Part shown: positions 1 to 9,287 of the stretch, piece after piece
How positions within the stretch are numbered: the first letter of the stretch is position 1
Layout: every line of letters starts with the position of its first letter
Source: Paenibacillus eucommiae
Lineage (GTDB): Bacteria > Bacillota > Bacilli > Paenibacillales > NBRC-103111
DNA length: 57,066 bases
Reading direction: 5' to 3'
Assembly: GCF_017874215.1 (NCBI RefSeq)
Contig: NZ_JAGGLB010000050.1
Coordinates: 1-57,066 of the forward strand
Program-made: the position numbers and the translations under genes
Notes under the pieces: generated by a model
Databases searched by the model: none
Seen by the model: only the letters and a program-made list of their open reading frames with translations
What the model was told of the DNA's origin: nothing

Positions 1-70
1 TACTCCTAAATATCTGAACCGGATTTTCCCATATCCATTATTTGTAAATCGATGTGAGCTTTAATGCATG

Positions 71-150
71 CTTAATGTGAAAAACATCGTTAAGTGGAGC
101 ACCAGATCATTTCGACGGTGGGCGGACTGCGACTAGGCTGCTACTCTCGT
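71..150 (+). repeat. Right-end fragment of the composite intergenic repeat
   Basis: An imperfect palindrome at 71-94 (CTTAATGTG, then A4, CATCGTTAAG) is followed by GTGGAGCACCAGATCATTTCG and a GGGCGGACTGC...GCTGCTACT tail. The same order is seen at the right ends of the copies near 16.4, 26.4 (inverted) and 42.8 kb. The hairpin module is not present here, so this is a truncated or decayed copy. It lies downstream of the leftward ATPase gene. Confidence 0.7.
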
Positions 151-201
151 TTTTCCTCCTACATACCTTCCATTCCAGCTAAAAAGTACCGATCCTGCCA
201 A

Positions 202-233
202 AGAGAAGCCGCCCTGAATCGGGCGGCTTCTCT
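202..233 (-). terminator. Hairpin terminator after yloB (possibly bidirectional)
   Basis: Perfect 13-bp arms (202-214 and 221-233, AGAGAAGCCGCCC) enclose a 6-nt loop just past the stop of the leftward ATPase gene. The T-tract is poor on the minus strand (CTTTGG) and better on the plus strand (TAGTTTCTATTTTATT), so termination may work in both directions. Confidence 0.7.
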
Positions 234-247
234 AGTTTCTATTTTAT

Positions 248-3025
248 TCATCTGGCAACGGGTCTGGAGCTGTAACGGAGTGTTCTTTTTTTCGATGGCT
301 TGTGCATGAGGCTGCCCACTCCCATTAAGAACGTCGGTATTCCCGCGGCTACGAGTACAAGTATCCATTCCTCCCAGCCAAGCGGTACCGTTTTGAAGAT
401 AGGCTGCAGCTTCTCAACGTACATTACAGCCAGCATCAGCCCTAAGGATGAGAGCACGGCAAGCACCAAATAACGGTTCTGCAATGGATTTCGGTGGAAG
501 ATCGAGCGCGAGCTGCGGCAGTCAAACACATGAATGAGCTGCGCCATCACGAGGGTAGCGAACGCTACGCTCTGAGCTTTCAACAGATGTGCCGGATCGC
601 CCGGATTGGTGCGCAGCACCAGCCAGAAGGCGGCAAGCGTACAAATACCGATGAGGATTCCACGGCTAATTATTTTCCAGCCCAAGCGGCGGGCAAATAT
701 ATTTTCTTTCGCAGACCGCGGGCGATGCTGCATCAGATCCTTCTCAGCCTGATCCACACCCAGCGCCATTGCTGGCAGACCATCTGTGACCAGATTCACC
801 CATAGGATTTGGATGGGTACGAGCGGGAGCGGAAGTCCAGCCATCATCGCTATGAACATTGTTAAAATTTCGCCTACATTGGAAGCCAGCAGATAGCGGA
901 TGAATTTACGGATATTTTCGTAAATTCCTCTTCCTTCCTCAATAGCTGCTACGATCGTAGCAAAGTTATCATCACTTAGTATTAATGAAGAAGCTTCCTT
1001 AGTAACGTCTGTGCCTGTTATACCCATAGAAATCCCGATGTCAGCAGCTTTGATAGCCGGGGCATCATTGACGCCATCTCCTGTCATCGCCACCACATGA
1101 CCCTTACGCTGCAGCGACTTCACAATTCTCAGCTTATGTTCTGGAGATACGCGGGCAAATACATAAATGTCATCGACCTTGGCATCAAGCTCTTCATCGG
1201 TGATCAGCGCTATTTGTTGTCCGCTGAGGCTCATGCCCGCTGCCGGAATCATCCCCAGTTGCTTGGCAATTGCTTCTGCCGTGGTTTGATGATCACCGGT
1301 TATCATAACTGTTTTGATCCCTGCCTTGCGGCACTTGGCGATGGCTTCACGCACTTCCTTACGCGGCGGATCTATCATGCCGGTGAGCCCAACGAAAATA
1401 AGTCCGCTCTCCATTCCCTGGTCTTCTTCGATGCGTTCTGCCGTCTTCACATCACGGTAAGCGAGCCCCAGCACACGCAGTGCATTTTTAGCCATTCCCT
1501 CATTAGCATCCATGACCCTTTGTTTGAGCGTAGGTGTGAAAGGAATAATCTTGCCGTCCCACATCATATAGCTGCAGTGCTGCAGAAGCACATCCGGCGC
1601 CCCTTTTGTACAAATCATCCTGCCGCTCCGATGGTTGACAATGACCGACATGCGCTTGCGTTCCGAGTCAAAAGGCAGCTCTGCAACGCGCTTAAACTGA
1701 TCTGCCAAGGCTTCAGCGGTTAGCCCTGATTTCGCCGCGAGTACGACGAGCGCCCCTTCTGTGGGATCCCCATTGATATGCCAGTCCGATATCGGATCAC
1801 TGTTTTTATTCTTTTTGCCCTTGGCTTCCACTTTTTCAACCTGCAAGGTAGCATTGTTGCAAAGCACTGAGACCTCCAGGAGCTTGCTGAGCATAGGATT
1901 TTTGGAAACCTCCATGCTTTCTCCCCTGCATTTGATATCTCCATAAGGCGAATAGCCATCGCCGCTTACTTCCATTACATGCCCACTTACCCAGAGATGT
2001 GTAACTGTCATTTTATTCTGTGTCAGCGTGCCTGTTTTGTCAGAACAGATGACCGATGCACAGCCCAGCGTTTCTACCGAGGGAAGCTTGCGTACAATCG
2101 CCTTGCGTTTGATCATTCGCTGCACGCCGAGCGCCAAAGCAATCGTTACTATAGCTGGCAAGCCTTCCGGTATAGCAGCAACGGCTAAGGTGACTCCTGC
2201 AAGAAACATGCCATAGGGAGGCTGTCCGTGTAAAATACCTGCGATAACCACGAGTACAGTCAAACAGATAGCTACAATAATTAATATTTTGCCCAACTGC
2301 TCCAGCCGGTGCTGCAAAGGAGTTTCCATCGATTCTGTATTCTGAATCAGATCTGCGATCTTGCCCATTTCTGTTGTCATTCCTGTCCTTACCACAACTG
2401 CTTTGGAGTTGCCTCTGGCCAGCATAGTTCCCATAAAACCAAGATTTCTCTGGTCACCTAGAGTGACCTCAACTGAAGGCAAGGCATCCGTAATTTTGCT
2501 GACTGGAATAGATTCACCCGTAAGCGCGGATTCTTCCACATACACGCCATTAGCCTCCAGAAACCTTATATCTGCAGGAATGCGATCCCCGCTTTCTATA
2601 AGCACGATATCTCCAGGCACTAATTCTTTGGCCGGAATCTGATGGATTGTATTCTCTCTGAGCACTTTAGCATTTGGAGCAGACAGCTCCTTAAGAGCCC
2701 TCAGCGAGCGTTCCGCCCTGAACTCCTGAACAAACCCGAGAACACTGTTCATAACAATAATAGCAATGATCGTTATCGCATCCAGATATTCACCCAACAG
2801 ACCAGAAATAAGGGTGGCTCCTACAAGAACCAGCACCATAAAATCCTTAAATTGATTTAAAAATAACGTAATCGGGGAGACACGCTGCCCTTCCATAAGC
2901 TCATTTAAACCTAATTCCTCCTGACGCCTGCGAGCTTCATCCCAAGACAACCCTTGCTCCACACTCACCTGTTGAGATTGCAATACCTCTTCCGGTGTCA
3001 TCTGGTACCATTCGCTCTGACTCAT
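248..3025 (-). CDS. yloB: Calcium-translocating P-type ATPase (SERCA type, type IIA)
   Basis: ATP-driven Ca2+ exporter of the cytoplasmic membrane. The 925-aa product has every P-type signature: TGES at 169-172 (actuator loop), SDKTGTLT with the phosphorylated Asp at 329, KGAPD near 474, and TGDGVND at 648-654. The ion-site motifs PEGLP (286-290, M4) and NLVTDGLPA (744-752, M6) are those of Ca2+ pumps rather than heavy-metal pumps. An N-terminal cation-ATPase domain precedes M1. The ATG has a GGGAGGGAGAAGGG ribosome site. It is divergent from rqcH; B. subtilis has the same pair (yloA/yloB), although here the two genes are on opposite strands. A Ca2+/H+ exchanger at 20.7 kb gives the cell a second calcium export route. 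Confidence 0.95.
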   Translation of the reverse strand: MSQSEWYQMTPEEVLQSQQVSVEQGLSWDEARRRQEELGLNELMEGQRVSPITLFLNQFKDFMVLVLVGATLISGLLGEYLDAITIIAIIVMNSVLGFVQEFRAERSLRALKELSAPNAKVLRENTIHQIPAKELVPGDIVLIESGDRIPADIRFLEANGVYVEESALTGESIPVSKITDALPSVEVTLGDQRNLGFMGTMLARGNSKAVVVRTGMTTEMGKIADLIQNTESMETPLQHRLEQLGKILIIVAICLTVLVVIAGILHGQPPYGMFLAGVTLAVAAIPEGLPAIVTIALALGVQRMIKRKAIVRKLPSVETLGCASVICSDKTGTLTQNKMTVTHLWVSGHVMEVSGDGYSPYGDIKCRGESMEVSKNPMLSKLLEVSVLCNNATLQVEKVEAKGKKNKNSDPISDWHINGDPTEGALVVLAAKSGLTAEALADQFKRVAELPFDSERKRMSVIVNHRSGRMICTKGAPDVLLQHCSYMMWDGKIIPFTPTLKQRVMDANEGMAKNALRVLGLAYRDVKTAERIEEDQGMESGLIFVGLTGMIDPPRKEVREAIAKCRKAGIKTVMITGDHQTTAEAIAKQLGMIPAAGMSLSGQQIALITDEELDAKVDDIYVFARVSPEHKLRIVKSLQRKGHVVAMTGDGVNDAPAIKAADIGISMGITGTDVTKEASSLILSDDNFATIVAAIEEGRGIYENIRKFIRYLLASNVGEILTMFIAMMAGLPLPLVPIQILWVNLVTDGLPAMALGVDQAEKDLMQHRPRSAKENIFARRLGWKIISRGILIGICTLAAFWLVLRTNPGDPAHLLKAQSVAFATLVMAQLIHVFDCRSSRSIFHRNPLQNRYLVLAVLSSLGLMLAVMYVEKLQPIFKTVPLGWEEWILVLVAAGIPTFLMGVGSLMHKPSKKRTLRYSSRPVAR

Positions 3026-3287
3026 TTGCCCTTCTCCCTCCCACCTTCATCATTTAACAATAAGTTCGCCTCTACATGCTCTGGACAAACCCCAACCTGC
3101 ACTCAAGCTAAATGTATTCAGACAAGCCGGAAAATATCCCTATAAACATCTTTAGTGAAAAAAGAAGCTTAAATTTTTGTTAGAAGTGTGGCATGATAGA
3201 GGATAACGAAATGTAAGGTGCTGGAGAGTACCTCTTTTGGAAGGCTCAGTAGCCTTAGGATTCGAGTACAGAATGGAGTTGTTTGTA

Positions 3288-5117
3288 ATGGCATTAGACG
3301 GACTCGTCCTGCATGCGGTAGTGCATGAGCTTAAAGCATGTATTGGAGGGCGTATCAATAAAATTCATCAGCACAGCGAGAACGAGATTCTGCTTCACAT
3401 CAGGGCCCAAGGGCAAAACCTGAAGCTGCTGCTTTCAGCTAACCCTACTTATCCGCGCATTCATTTCACAGAGCAGCAGTTTATGAATCCCATGGATGCT
3501 CCGATGTTCTGCATGCTTTTGCGTAAGCACTGCGAGAATGGGGTTATAGAGGCCATTGAACAAATGGATATGGAGCGGATGATTCACTTGCATATACGGC
3601 AGCGGGATGAGCTGGGAGATATCAGCCTCAAAACGATCATAATTGAAATTATGGGCCGCCACAGCAATATCATTCTGATCGATTCTAATAGCGGAACGAT
3701 ACTGGATGGTATTCATCATGTCACTCCTGCTATCAGCTCCTATCGCATTGTAATGCCAGGCAGTACTTATACAGCCCCCCCTGCTCAACACAAGTTAAAC
3801 CCACTGCATGTATCCTCATCCGAGTTTCGAGAGGCATTCTCTTCGGAGCATTGGGAAGCACCAGGCACCCGGGAATTGCCCAAGCTTACCTTGGAGCAAG
3901 AGATCGAAGCTTCATTTGCCCCGCCTGTGGAGCGAAAGCCTGATAAGCTTGATCAGCGACTGGTTGCTGCGTTTAGCGGACTGAGCCCTTTGGCAGCCAA
4001 GGAGATTATTTACCGCAGCGGGCAGCCTGCACACTTGATCGTTGGAGAAGCGGATATTGCTGCGCTTTGGGAAGCCTTCTCCGGCATTATGGGGCAAATC
4101 AGAGAGCATAAATATGAGCCTAATATTGTAGAGGACGAAAGAAGCGGCAAGCCTTATTTTGCGATGACCGCCTTAACACATATACAGGGAACCGTGACTC
4201 ATTATGCTACAGCCGGGGAATGTCTGGAGAGCTTCTATGGCAATAAAGCAGAGCGGGATACCGTTAAGCAGAGGGTCTCTGATTTAATCCGTTTTTTGCA
4301 AAATGAAAAAAATAAAAATGTAAAAAAGCTGGAAAAGCTGCAGGAAACCCTGCAGGAAGCCAAAGGTGCGGACCAATATCGTATACTAGGCGAACTGCTG
4401 ACAGCCTCTCTGCACCAGGTTCGCAAAGGTGACAAAGAGCTTATTACTATCAATTACTACGATGAAGAGCAAGCTGATGTCAGGATTCCGCTGGATCCCC
4501 AGCTGAGCCCCTCCCAAAATGCACAGCGTTTCTATAAAAAATACACAAAAATGAAAAGCAGCATGACGATCGTCGAAGAGCAAATGACACAGACCCGCCA
4601 GGAAATTCTCTATGTAAGCTCACTTCTGCAGCAGCTGGACGCGGCTTCCCTGCAGGATATTGAAGAAATCCGCGACGAGCTTGCGGAACAGGGCTATGTG
4701 AAGGATCGCCGCAAAAAACAGCGCAAAAAGAAAAAACAGGACAAGCCGAAGCTCTCCTGCTTTACCTCTAGAGAGGGAATCTTGATTTATGTGGGGAAAA
4801 ACAATACCCAGAATGAATACCTGACCAACCGGCTTGCATCAGCTTCCGATACCTGGCTGCATACGAAGGACATACCCGGCTCTCATGTGGTCATCCGCAG
4901 CGATTCCTACTCGGACGAAACCTTGCTGGAGGCCGCTCAGTTAGCCGCTTATTTCAGTCAAGCCAAAGCGTCAAGCCAAGTACCCGTCGATTATACGCTA
5001 ATCCGGCATGTGCATAAGCCTAACGGTGCCAAACCAGGCTTCGTCATCTATGTGAATCAGAAAACGCTGTACGTCACTCCGGACGAACAGCAAATTAAAC
5101 AAATGACAACTAATTAG
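3288..5117 (+). CDS. rqcH: Rqc2/NFACT family protein RqcH (ribosome quality control)
   Basis: Binds obstructed 50S subunits carrying peptidyl-tRNA and recruits tRNA-Ala to add C-terminal alanine tails that mark stalled peptides for degradation (known for B. subtilis RqcH, formerly YloA/FbpA). The 609-aa product has an NFACT-N domain (LDGLVLHAVVHEL, FCMLLRKH, IMGRHSNIIL), a charged coiled coil at roughly 330-440, a Lys-rich linker (RRKKQRKKKKQ) and an NFACT-R domain from about residue 500 (GKNNTQNEYLT, DTWLHTKDIPGSHVVIRS). The ATG at 3288 is chosen because GGAG lies 9 nt upstream and the product starts like its homologues; the frame stays open further upstream. The DR pair at B. subtilis 97-98 appears here as ER (96-97). 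A terminator hairpin follows. Confidence 0.93.
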   Translation: MALDGLVLHAVVHELKACIGGRINKIHQHSENEILLHIRAQGQNLKLLLSANPTYPRIHFTEQQFMNPMDAPMFCMLLRKHCENGVIEAIEQMDMERMIHLHIRQRDELGDISLKTIIIEIMGRHSNIILIDSNSGTILDGIHHVTPAISSYRIVMPGSTYTAPPAQHKLNPLHVSSSEFREAFSSEHWEAPGTRELPKLTLEQEIEASFAPPVERKPDKLDQRLVAAFSGLSPLAAKEIIYRSGQPAHLIVGEADIAALWEAFSGIMGQIREHKYEPNIVEDERSGKPYFAMTALTHIQGTVTHYATAGECLESFYGNKAERDTVKQRVSDLIRFLQNEKNKNVKKLEKLQETLQEAKGADQYRILGELLTASLHQVRKGDKELITINYYDEEQADVRIPLDPQLSPSQNAQRFYKKYTKMKSSMTIVEEQMTQTRQEILYVSSLLQQLDAASLQDIEEIRDELAEQGYVKDRRKKQRKKKKQDKPKLSCFTSREGILIYVGKNNTQNEYLTNRLASASDTWLHTKDIPGSHVVIRSDSYSDETLLEAAQLAAYFSQAKASSQVPVDYTLIRHVHKPNGAKPGFVIYVNQKTLYVTPDEQQIKQMTTN

Positions 5118-5198
5118 AACCAGCTTTGAGCCTGCTTAGAGGCCAGTTTAAAACCTGTTTAGAACCTGCGCTCACGCCTGAGGCTTGCCCCCTCTCCC

Positions 5199-5223
5199 TT
5201 TAACGATGTTTTTCATCATTAAA
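5199..5223 (-). repeat. Solitary copy of the intergenic palindrome
   Basis: TTTAACGATG, T4-5, CATCATTAAA: one mismatch from the family consensus. Its polarity (T-rich loop on the plus strand) is that of the inverted copies. It sits just before the rqcH terminator. Confidence 0.75.
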
Positions 5224-5238
5224 AGCTAACTACAGGCT

Positions 5239-5276
5239 GAAGAGGACCAGATTTTTTTAATCGGTCCTCTTTTTTT
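5239..5276 (+). terminator. Rho-independent terminator of rqcH
   Basis: Stem AGAGGACCAGATT / AATCGGTCCTCT (one mismatch) with a T-rich loop, followed by a run of seven Ts. The 5' arm GAGGACCAG is also the arm sequence of the long palindrome at 26421-26475. Confidence 0.75.
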
Positions 5277-5448
5277 GTGCTTTATCTGGCTCTACATTAA
5301 AAGTTAGCGTTTGACTCAATGGTATGGATTTTATGTTAGATGCAATAGATGCGTTAGATGCCTTATACGCATCATGCACAACCATTGTACCAGCCATCCA
5401 TAAAATCACATGTTCGCTTTCATCTAGTCATTCCAGGTTAATTCCAAG

Positions 5449-6327
5449 TTAGTCATTCCACGTTCGAACCAAAGATTGAATATATGCTTTCACCTGCTCT
5501 TGCAGCTCAGGTCTTTTCAGCGCCAGCTCAATTGTAGCCTCGATATAACCTAGCTTATCCCCGACATCATATCGCTTAGCCTGTACCGGGTAAGCAACCA
5601 TCCGATGCTGCCTGTTTAAGCTTCTAAGTGCATCGGTTAGCTGGATCTCACCGCCTCTTCCCGGCTCAAGACTCTCAAGAATAGCGAAAATTTCCGGCTC
5701 AATAATATATCTGCCAATTACGGCCAGGTTCGATGGCGCTTCATCCCGGTCCGGCTTTTCCACCAAATCGTCTATCCATTTGAATGTGCTCATGCCATCA
5801 ACAGGCGACACGATGCCGTATTTGCTCACATCTTCCCAAGCTACTTCCTGAACCCCAATTACGGAGGTCTGTGTTTGCTCAAATACGTCCATCATTTGTT
5901 TCAAGCCTGGTGGCGAGGATTGTAGAATATCATCCCCAAGCAGCACGGCAAAAGGCTCATCGCCGATGAATTTGCGGGCGCACAAGATAGCATGTCCCAA
6001 GCCAAGAGGCTGCTTTTGTCTAATATAATGAACATCGGCCAAATTGGATACCGACTGGACGATTTGCAGCAGCTCCCGGCTCCCCTTCTCCTCCAGGATC
6101 ATTTCCAGCTCTACCGATTTGTCAAAGTGATCTTCAATTGCCCTTTTGTTGCGTCCGGTGACAATAATGATATCCTCAATGCCGGATTCGATTGCTTCTT
6201 CCACGATGTATTGAATCGCAGGCTTGTCGACAATAGGCAGCATTTCCTTCGGCTGCGCTTTCGTTGCCGGTAAAAATCGGGTTCCGAGACCGGCAGCAGG
6301 AATAATCGCTTTGCGAATATGCTTCAC
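5449..6327 (-). CDS. gtaB: UTP-glucose-1-phosphate uridylyltransferase
   Basis: Makes UDP-glucose from UTP and glucose-1-phosphate for wall teichoic acid glucosylation, glycolipids and exopolysaccharide in the cytoplasm. Signatures are AIIPAAGLGTRFLPATKA with PKEMLPIVDKP (nucleotide binding), LGDDI (metal Asp) and VEKP. The GTG at 6327 gives 292 aa, the length of B. subtilis GtaB, starting with KHIRKAIIPA; another in-frame GTG lies at 6336 but is only 3 nt from the AAAGG site. The gene follows the PHP gene immediately in the same direction, so the two are probably co-transcribed. Confidence 0.93.
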   Translation of the reverse strand: MKHIRKAIIPAAGLGTRFLPATKAQPKEMLPIVDKPAIQYIVEEAIESGIEDIIIVTGRNKRAIEDHFDKSVELEMILEEKGSRELLQIVQSVSNLADVHYIRQKQPLGLGHAILCARKFIGDEPFAVLLGDDILQSSPPGLKQMMDVFEQTQTSVIGVQEVAWEDVSKYGIVSPVDGMSTFKWIDDLVEKPDRDEAPSNLAVIGRYIIEPEIFAILESLEPGRGGEIQLTDALRSLNRQHRMVAYPVQAKRYDVGDKLGYIEATIELALKRPELQEQVKAYIQSLVRTWND

Positions 6328-6328
6328 A

Positions 6329-7183
6329 TTAATCACCAGCCTTTCTATTTAACTGCTTCAGCACATCCGTACTTACTCTACGGGACCCGATGGGAGCATG
6401 AAAAATCTCACCGCCCCGTTCCCCGTGAAAATCCGATCCCGCTGTAATTAACAGCTCATAACGGTTCGCAAGCTGCAAATACCGGGCTTCATCTTCTGGT
6501 GTATGATCGGAATGATAAACCTCGATTCCATCGATGCCACCACGAATAATATGTTCAACCAAAGCATCATCCCCATATATACCCGGATGTGCCAATACTG
6601 CCGAGCCCCCTGCTTCATGAATCCACTTAATAGCCGTGGCCGGGTCGATTCGCGGCGGGTTGACATATGCAGCACCATCTCTTCCAAGATAACGGTCAAA
6701 TGCTTCCCGAATGGAAGTCACGTACCCTTTCTTAAGCAAAACAGCAGCAATATGCGGTCTCCCCACAGTATCCCCTTCAGATTTGGTAGCCTCTACCTCC
6801 TGATGCACATCTGCTATCGTGATATTCATACCAAGCTGCCGCAAGCGCTCCAGCATTAACTCATTTCGGGTATTTCTTACTTCTCTCAGGTTTTCAAGTC
6901 TTTCCAGAAATTGCGCATCTGTATAATCAATAAAATAGCCCAATACATGAATGTCTTGCTCACCTGCAATCGTACTGATCTCCACACCAGGTACAATTTC
7001 GACATCTAACCGCTTTCCTTCGGCAATAGCCTCAGCCACGCCTGAAACGGTATCATGGTCCGTAATTGCAAGTGCACTTAATCCTGCTTGTTTGGCCATA
7101 GCTACGTTAGCAGCTGCAGACTGTGTGCCGTCTGATGCAAGGGTATGCGTATGTAAATCCGCCGCAAATATGGAATTGGTCAA
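6329..7183 (-). CDS. PHP-domain phosphoesterase (RNase AM / YciV-TrpH type)
   Basis: Metal-dependent phosphoesterase of the PHP superfamily; characterised relatives act on 3',5'-bisphosphonucleotides and the 5' ends of short RNAs. The 284-aa product shows the metal-binding series DLHTHTLASDG at the N-terminus, ITDHDTVSG, GVEIS, VLAHPG and GSDFHG, in family order. A TTG start with GAGGGG eight nucleotides upstream fits best; no in-frame ATG lies nearby. It directly precedes gtaB and follows, after 22 bp, the leftward LysR gene, so the three may be one unit. The substrate is inferred from the family only. Confidence 0.85.
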   Translation of the reverse strand: MTNSIFAADLHTHTLASDGTQSAAANVAMAKQAGLSALAITDHDTVSGVAEAIAEGKRLDVEIVPGVEISTIAGEQDIHVLGYFIDYTDAQFLERLENLREVRNTRNELMLERLRQLGMNITIADVHQEVEATKSEGDTVGRPHIAAVLLKKGYVTSIREAFDRYLGRDGAAYVNPPRIDPATAIKWIHEAGGSAVLAHPGIYGDDALVEHIIRGGIDGIEVYHSDHTPEDEARYLQLANRYELLITAGSDFHGERGGEIFHAPIGSRRVSTDVLKQLNRKAGD

Positions 7184-7205
7184 CTCGAAAGCCCCTCTCT
7201 TATAC

Positions 7206-8117
7206 TTATAGCCAACGACTTAAATTATCCTGCCTCAAAAAGGTCATAAAGCTCACCGCAGAAATGGGCAAAAGCGTGGAATTTAAATAAATGGCATAAA
7301 AGCTTCTCTTAAATGCAATATCCTCCAGGGTAATGATCTTGAATAAACCAAGCGTCACTTCATGCTTCACGGAAGTTTGCGATAAAATAGAGATACCCAA
7401 GCCTGCCTCAACCGCAGATTTAATCGCTCCCGTACTGCCAAGCTCCATAATAATTTTCATCGAACTGAAATCTATATGTCTACGAGTGAGTTCTTCCTCC
7501 ATTACCCTTCTGGTTCCAGACCCTTGCTCGCGAAGTACAAACGGATATTCCAGAGTATCCTCCATTCGCACACTATCCATAAGTGCAAGCGGGTGATCAG
7601 CGGGAACGATCAGCTTAAGCTCGTCACTGAGAACCGCTTCAGTATACATATCAGGATGATGAATAGGTGCTTCAACCAAACCAAAGTTCAGCTGATGGCT
7701 AAGAACCTCGTCCAGAATCTGTGCTGTATTCATAACCTTCATAGAAACAGAAATATTTGGATAATCTTTACTAAAAGGCCCCAGCAGTCGCGGTAAAATA
7801 TATTCACCCATCGTTAAGCTGGCTCCCAATTGAAGCCGTCCTTCGATCATCTTTGTAAATTTGGACATGGCAATTTCAGTCTCGCGAATCAAATCAACAC
7901 TTTGTTTGGCATACGGAATTAATGTCCGCCCGGATTCAGTCAGTTCAATTCTCTTCGTGCTGCGATGGAAAAGCTTGATGCCAAAATAATCCTCCAAAGC
8001 TTGTACCTGCATCGTAACTGCCGGCTGAGTCATATGGAGAGCCTGTGCTGCGTAGGAGAAGCTTCCCTTTTCAGCAACGGTATAGAAGATATGTAATTGG
8101 TGAAAATTAAGTGCCAT
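7206..8117 (-). CDS. LysR-family transcriptional regulator (CysL/YwfK-like)
   Basis: A 303-aa LysR regulator with an N-terminal winged helix-turn-helix (residues about 5-60; FYTVAEKGSFSYAAQALHMTQPAVT) and a C-terminal substrate-binding domain. The wording of the effector domain (REQGSGTR, LGSTGAIKSAVEAGLGISILS) is like the CysL/CbbR branch, but the regulon cannot be read from this sequence. The start has AAGGGCGG upstream. No divergent target gene is next to it; the upstream neighbour is transcribed in the same direction after a gap of about 200 bp. Confidence 0.88.
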   Translation of the reverse strand: MALNFHQLHIFYTVAEKGSFSYAAQALHMTQPAVTMQVQALEDYFGIKLFHRSTKRIELTESGRTLIPYAKQSVDLIRETEIAMSKFTKMIEGRLQLGASLTMGEYILPRLLGPFSKDYPNISVSMKVMNTAQILDEVLSHQLNFGLVEAPIHHPDMYTEAVLSDELKLIVPADHPLALMDSVRMEDTLEYPFVLREQGSGTRRVMEEELTRRHIDFSSMKIIMELGSTGAIKSAVEAGLGISILSQTSVKHEVTLGLFKIITLEDIAFKRSFYAIYLNSTLLPISAVSFMTFLRQDNLSRWL

Positions 8118-8321
8118 AGATATCCGCCCTTCTATAAAATATCAAGACACGCATTTAGCTGAACGCACCTGATATTCACAGGCTAAAGCGCTGCGCGCGA
8201 CTTTATCGTGACCCGCAGCCGATTCACCCTTGGTTACCATTATATGAAAAAGCACAGCCTTCGTCCATTCAGGTAAAAAAAAGAGCATGAGGACCCATAT
8301 CCACATACTCCATGGCACTAT

Positions 8322-8759
8322 TTATCTGCGTTTACGGCTGTTTTTGATTAATGTCATTCTGCGGGAGTGGCGGAGCCAGGAATAATAAGATTTCAAATCG
8401 CGAAGCTCAATCGTTTCCGACATTTTCCCTAAGAAGGTCACAATGATCATCTTATGGAGCGGATCACCCACAATATCGGTTTCATTCTCTAAACTTGCAA
8501 ATTCGGCAACCACTACCAAATCCTCATCGACCAGGTAAACATCCTGCTCATTTCTGTAATAAGGTACAATCTTGTCATTCTTGAGATGATCCCAAAGAAA
8601 GTTGCATATTTCCTCGAAAGAGGACTTTTCGCCGGAGACGCGGTCCGCCCACCTCAGCCGTGCGTGATTGGTGATCACGATATCCGCCACTTTTTTATCG
8701 CCTAACGGTACAAAAAAGGGTTCGTAAGTGCTCCATCTGCCCATAATCTTATCTTTCAT
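8322..8759 (-). CDS. Conserved hypothetical protein
   Basis: A 145-aa soluble protein that I do not recognise. It has a mixed alpha/beta look (VITNHARLRWADRV, VYLVDEDLVVVAEF, DPLHKMIIVTFLGK) and a basic C-terminus (SRRMTLIKNSRKRR). The NHARLRWADRV stretch resembles the start of DUF4258-like or RelE-type folds, but this is weak. The ATG at 8759 has GGAGAGGGG nine nucleotides upstream; the reading frame stays open to 8795 without a better site. It has no membrane segment or signal peptide. It lies between lysR and ylbG, all leftward, with 200-bp gaps on each side. Confidence 0.7.
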   Translation of the reverse strand: MKDKIMGRWSTYEPFFVPLGDKKVADIVITNHARLRWADRVSGEKSSFEEICNFLWDHLKNDKIVPYYRNEQDVYLVDEDLVVVAEFASLENETDIVGDPLHKMIIVTFLGKMSETIELRDLKSYYSWLRHSRRMTLIKNSRKRR

Positions 8760-8972
8760 GATCCACAACCCCTCTCCCAGCGAAAATGATGCCAATTACC
8801 TATATACATATGGCTTGTCCTATCTATATTACTAGATAAAACGAATAATTTCTATGTAAATATTCATAAATAATTCGCTGATATTTAAAACATATTACAA
8901 AAAGATAAAATAACGCTTCTTTATAAGGCGGAGCAAGGCTTCTTTCGAAGCCACTGTCATTGCCCCTGGCTA

Positions 8973-9236
8973 TTAAAGTGTATAAAATTTACTTTTATCT
9001 GGACCATCACTGCTGTATTCGGTTTTAATTTCATTGCGGTAAGAGCGCTCTACCTTCTTAACGTAAGGAAGCTTCTGAATGTTTCGCATAGCCTCTTCTA
9101 ATTTTGTCGTATGCACGTACATGGCTACGTAATGCATTTTTTTGGAAATATAATGAACGGATCCGAAGCGCTCCAAATTTCGGGCTGCTTTCGTATCATT
9201 TACCCATACTATGATTCCGCTTCTTTCGACGAACAT
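8973..9236 (-). CDS. ylbG: YlbG family protein (DUF2129)
   Basis: An 87-aa cytoplasmic protein with the YlbG pattern: GIIVWVNDTKAARNLERFG, HYISKKMHYVAMYV, then LPYVKKVERSYR. Function is unknown in the family; in B. subtilis it is encoded beside ylbF. Here the two are separated by a gene on the opposite strand. An AGAGGTAAC site precedes the ATG. Its 5' end faces the asparaginase gene at 52 bp, so divergent promoters must share that short gap. Confidence 0.9.
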   Translation of the reverse strand: MFVERSGIIVWVNDTKAARNLERFGSVHYISKKMHYVAMYVHTTKLEEAMRNIQKLPYVKKVERSYRNEIKTEYSSDGPDKSKFYTL

Positions 9237-9287
9237 ATCCGTTACCTCTTTTCGACAAATCCTTGATTTGGAGTGTGAGTCTTATTT

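Larger units (their letters stand above)
5118..5448. other. Convergent intergenic region between rqcH and gtaB
   Basis: The 331-bp gap holds three degenerate CCTG/TTAGA repeats (5118-5170), one copy of the short intergenic palindrome (5199-5223), a terminator hairpin (5239-5276), and an AT-rich stretch with short dispersed inverted repeats (for example GATTTTATG at 5325-5333 and CATAAAATC at 5399-5407) that do not nest into one convincing stem. No coding potential was seen. Confidence 0.6.

Noticed and set aside
5316..5407. Long structured RNA between rqcH and gtaB
   Set aside because: The inverted repeats CAATGGT/ACCATTG and GATTTTATG/CATAAAATC are short and do not nest.
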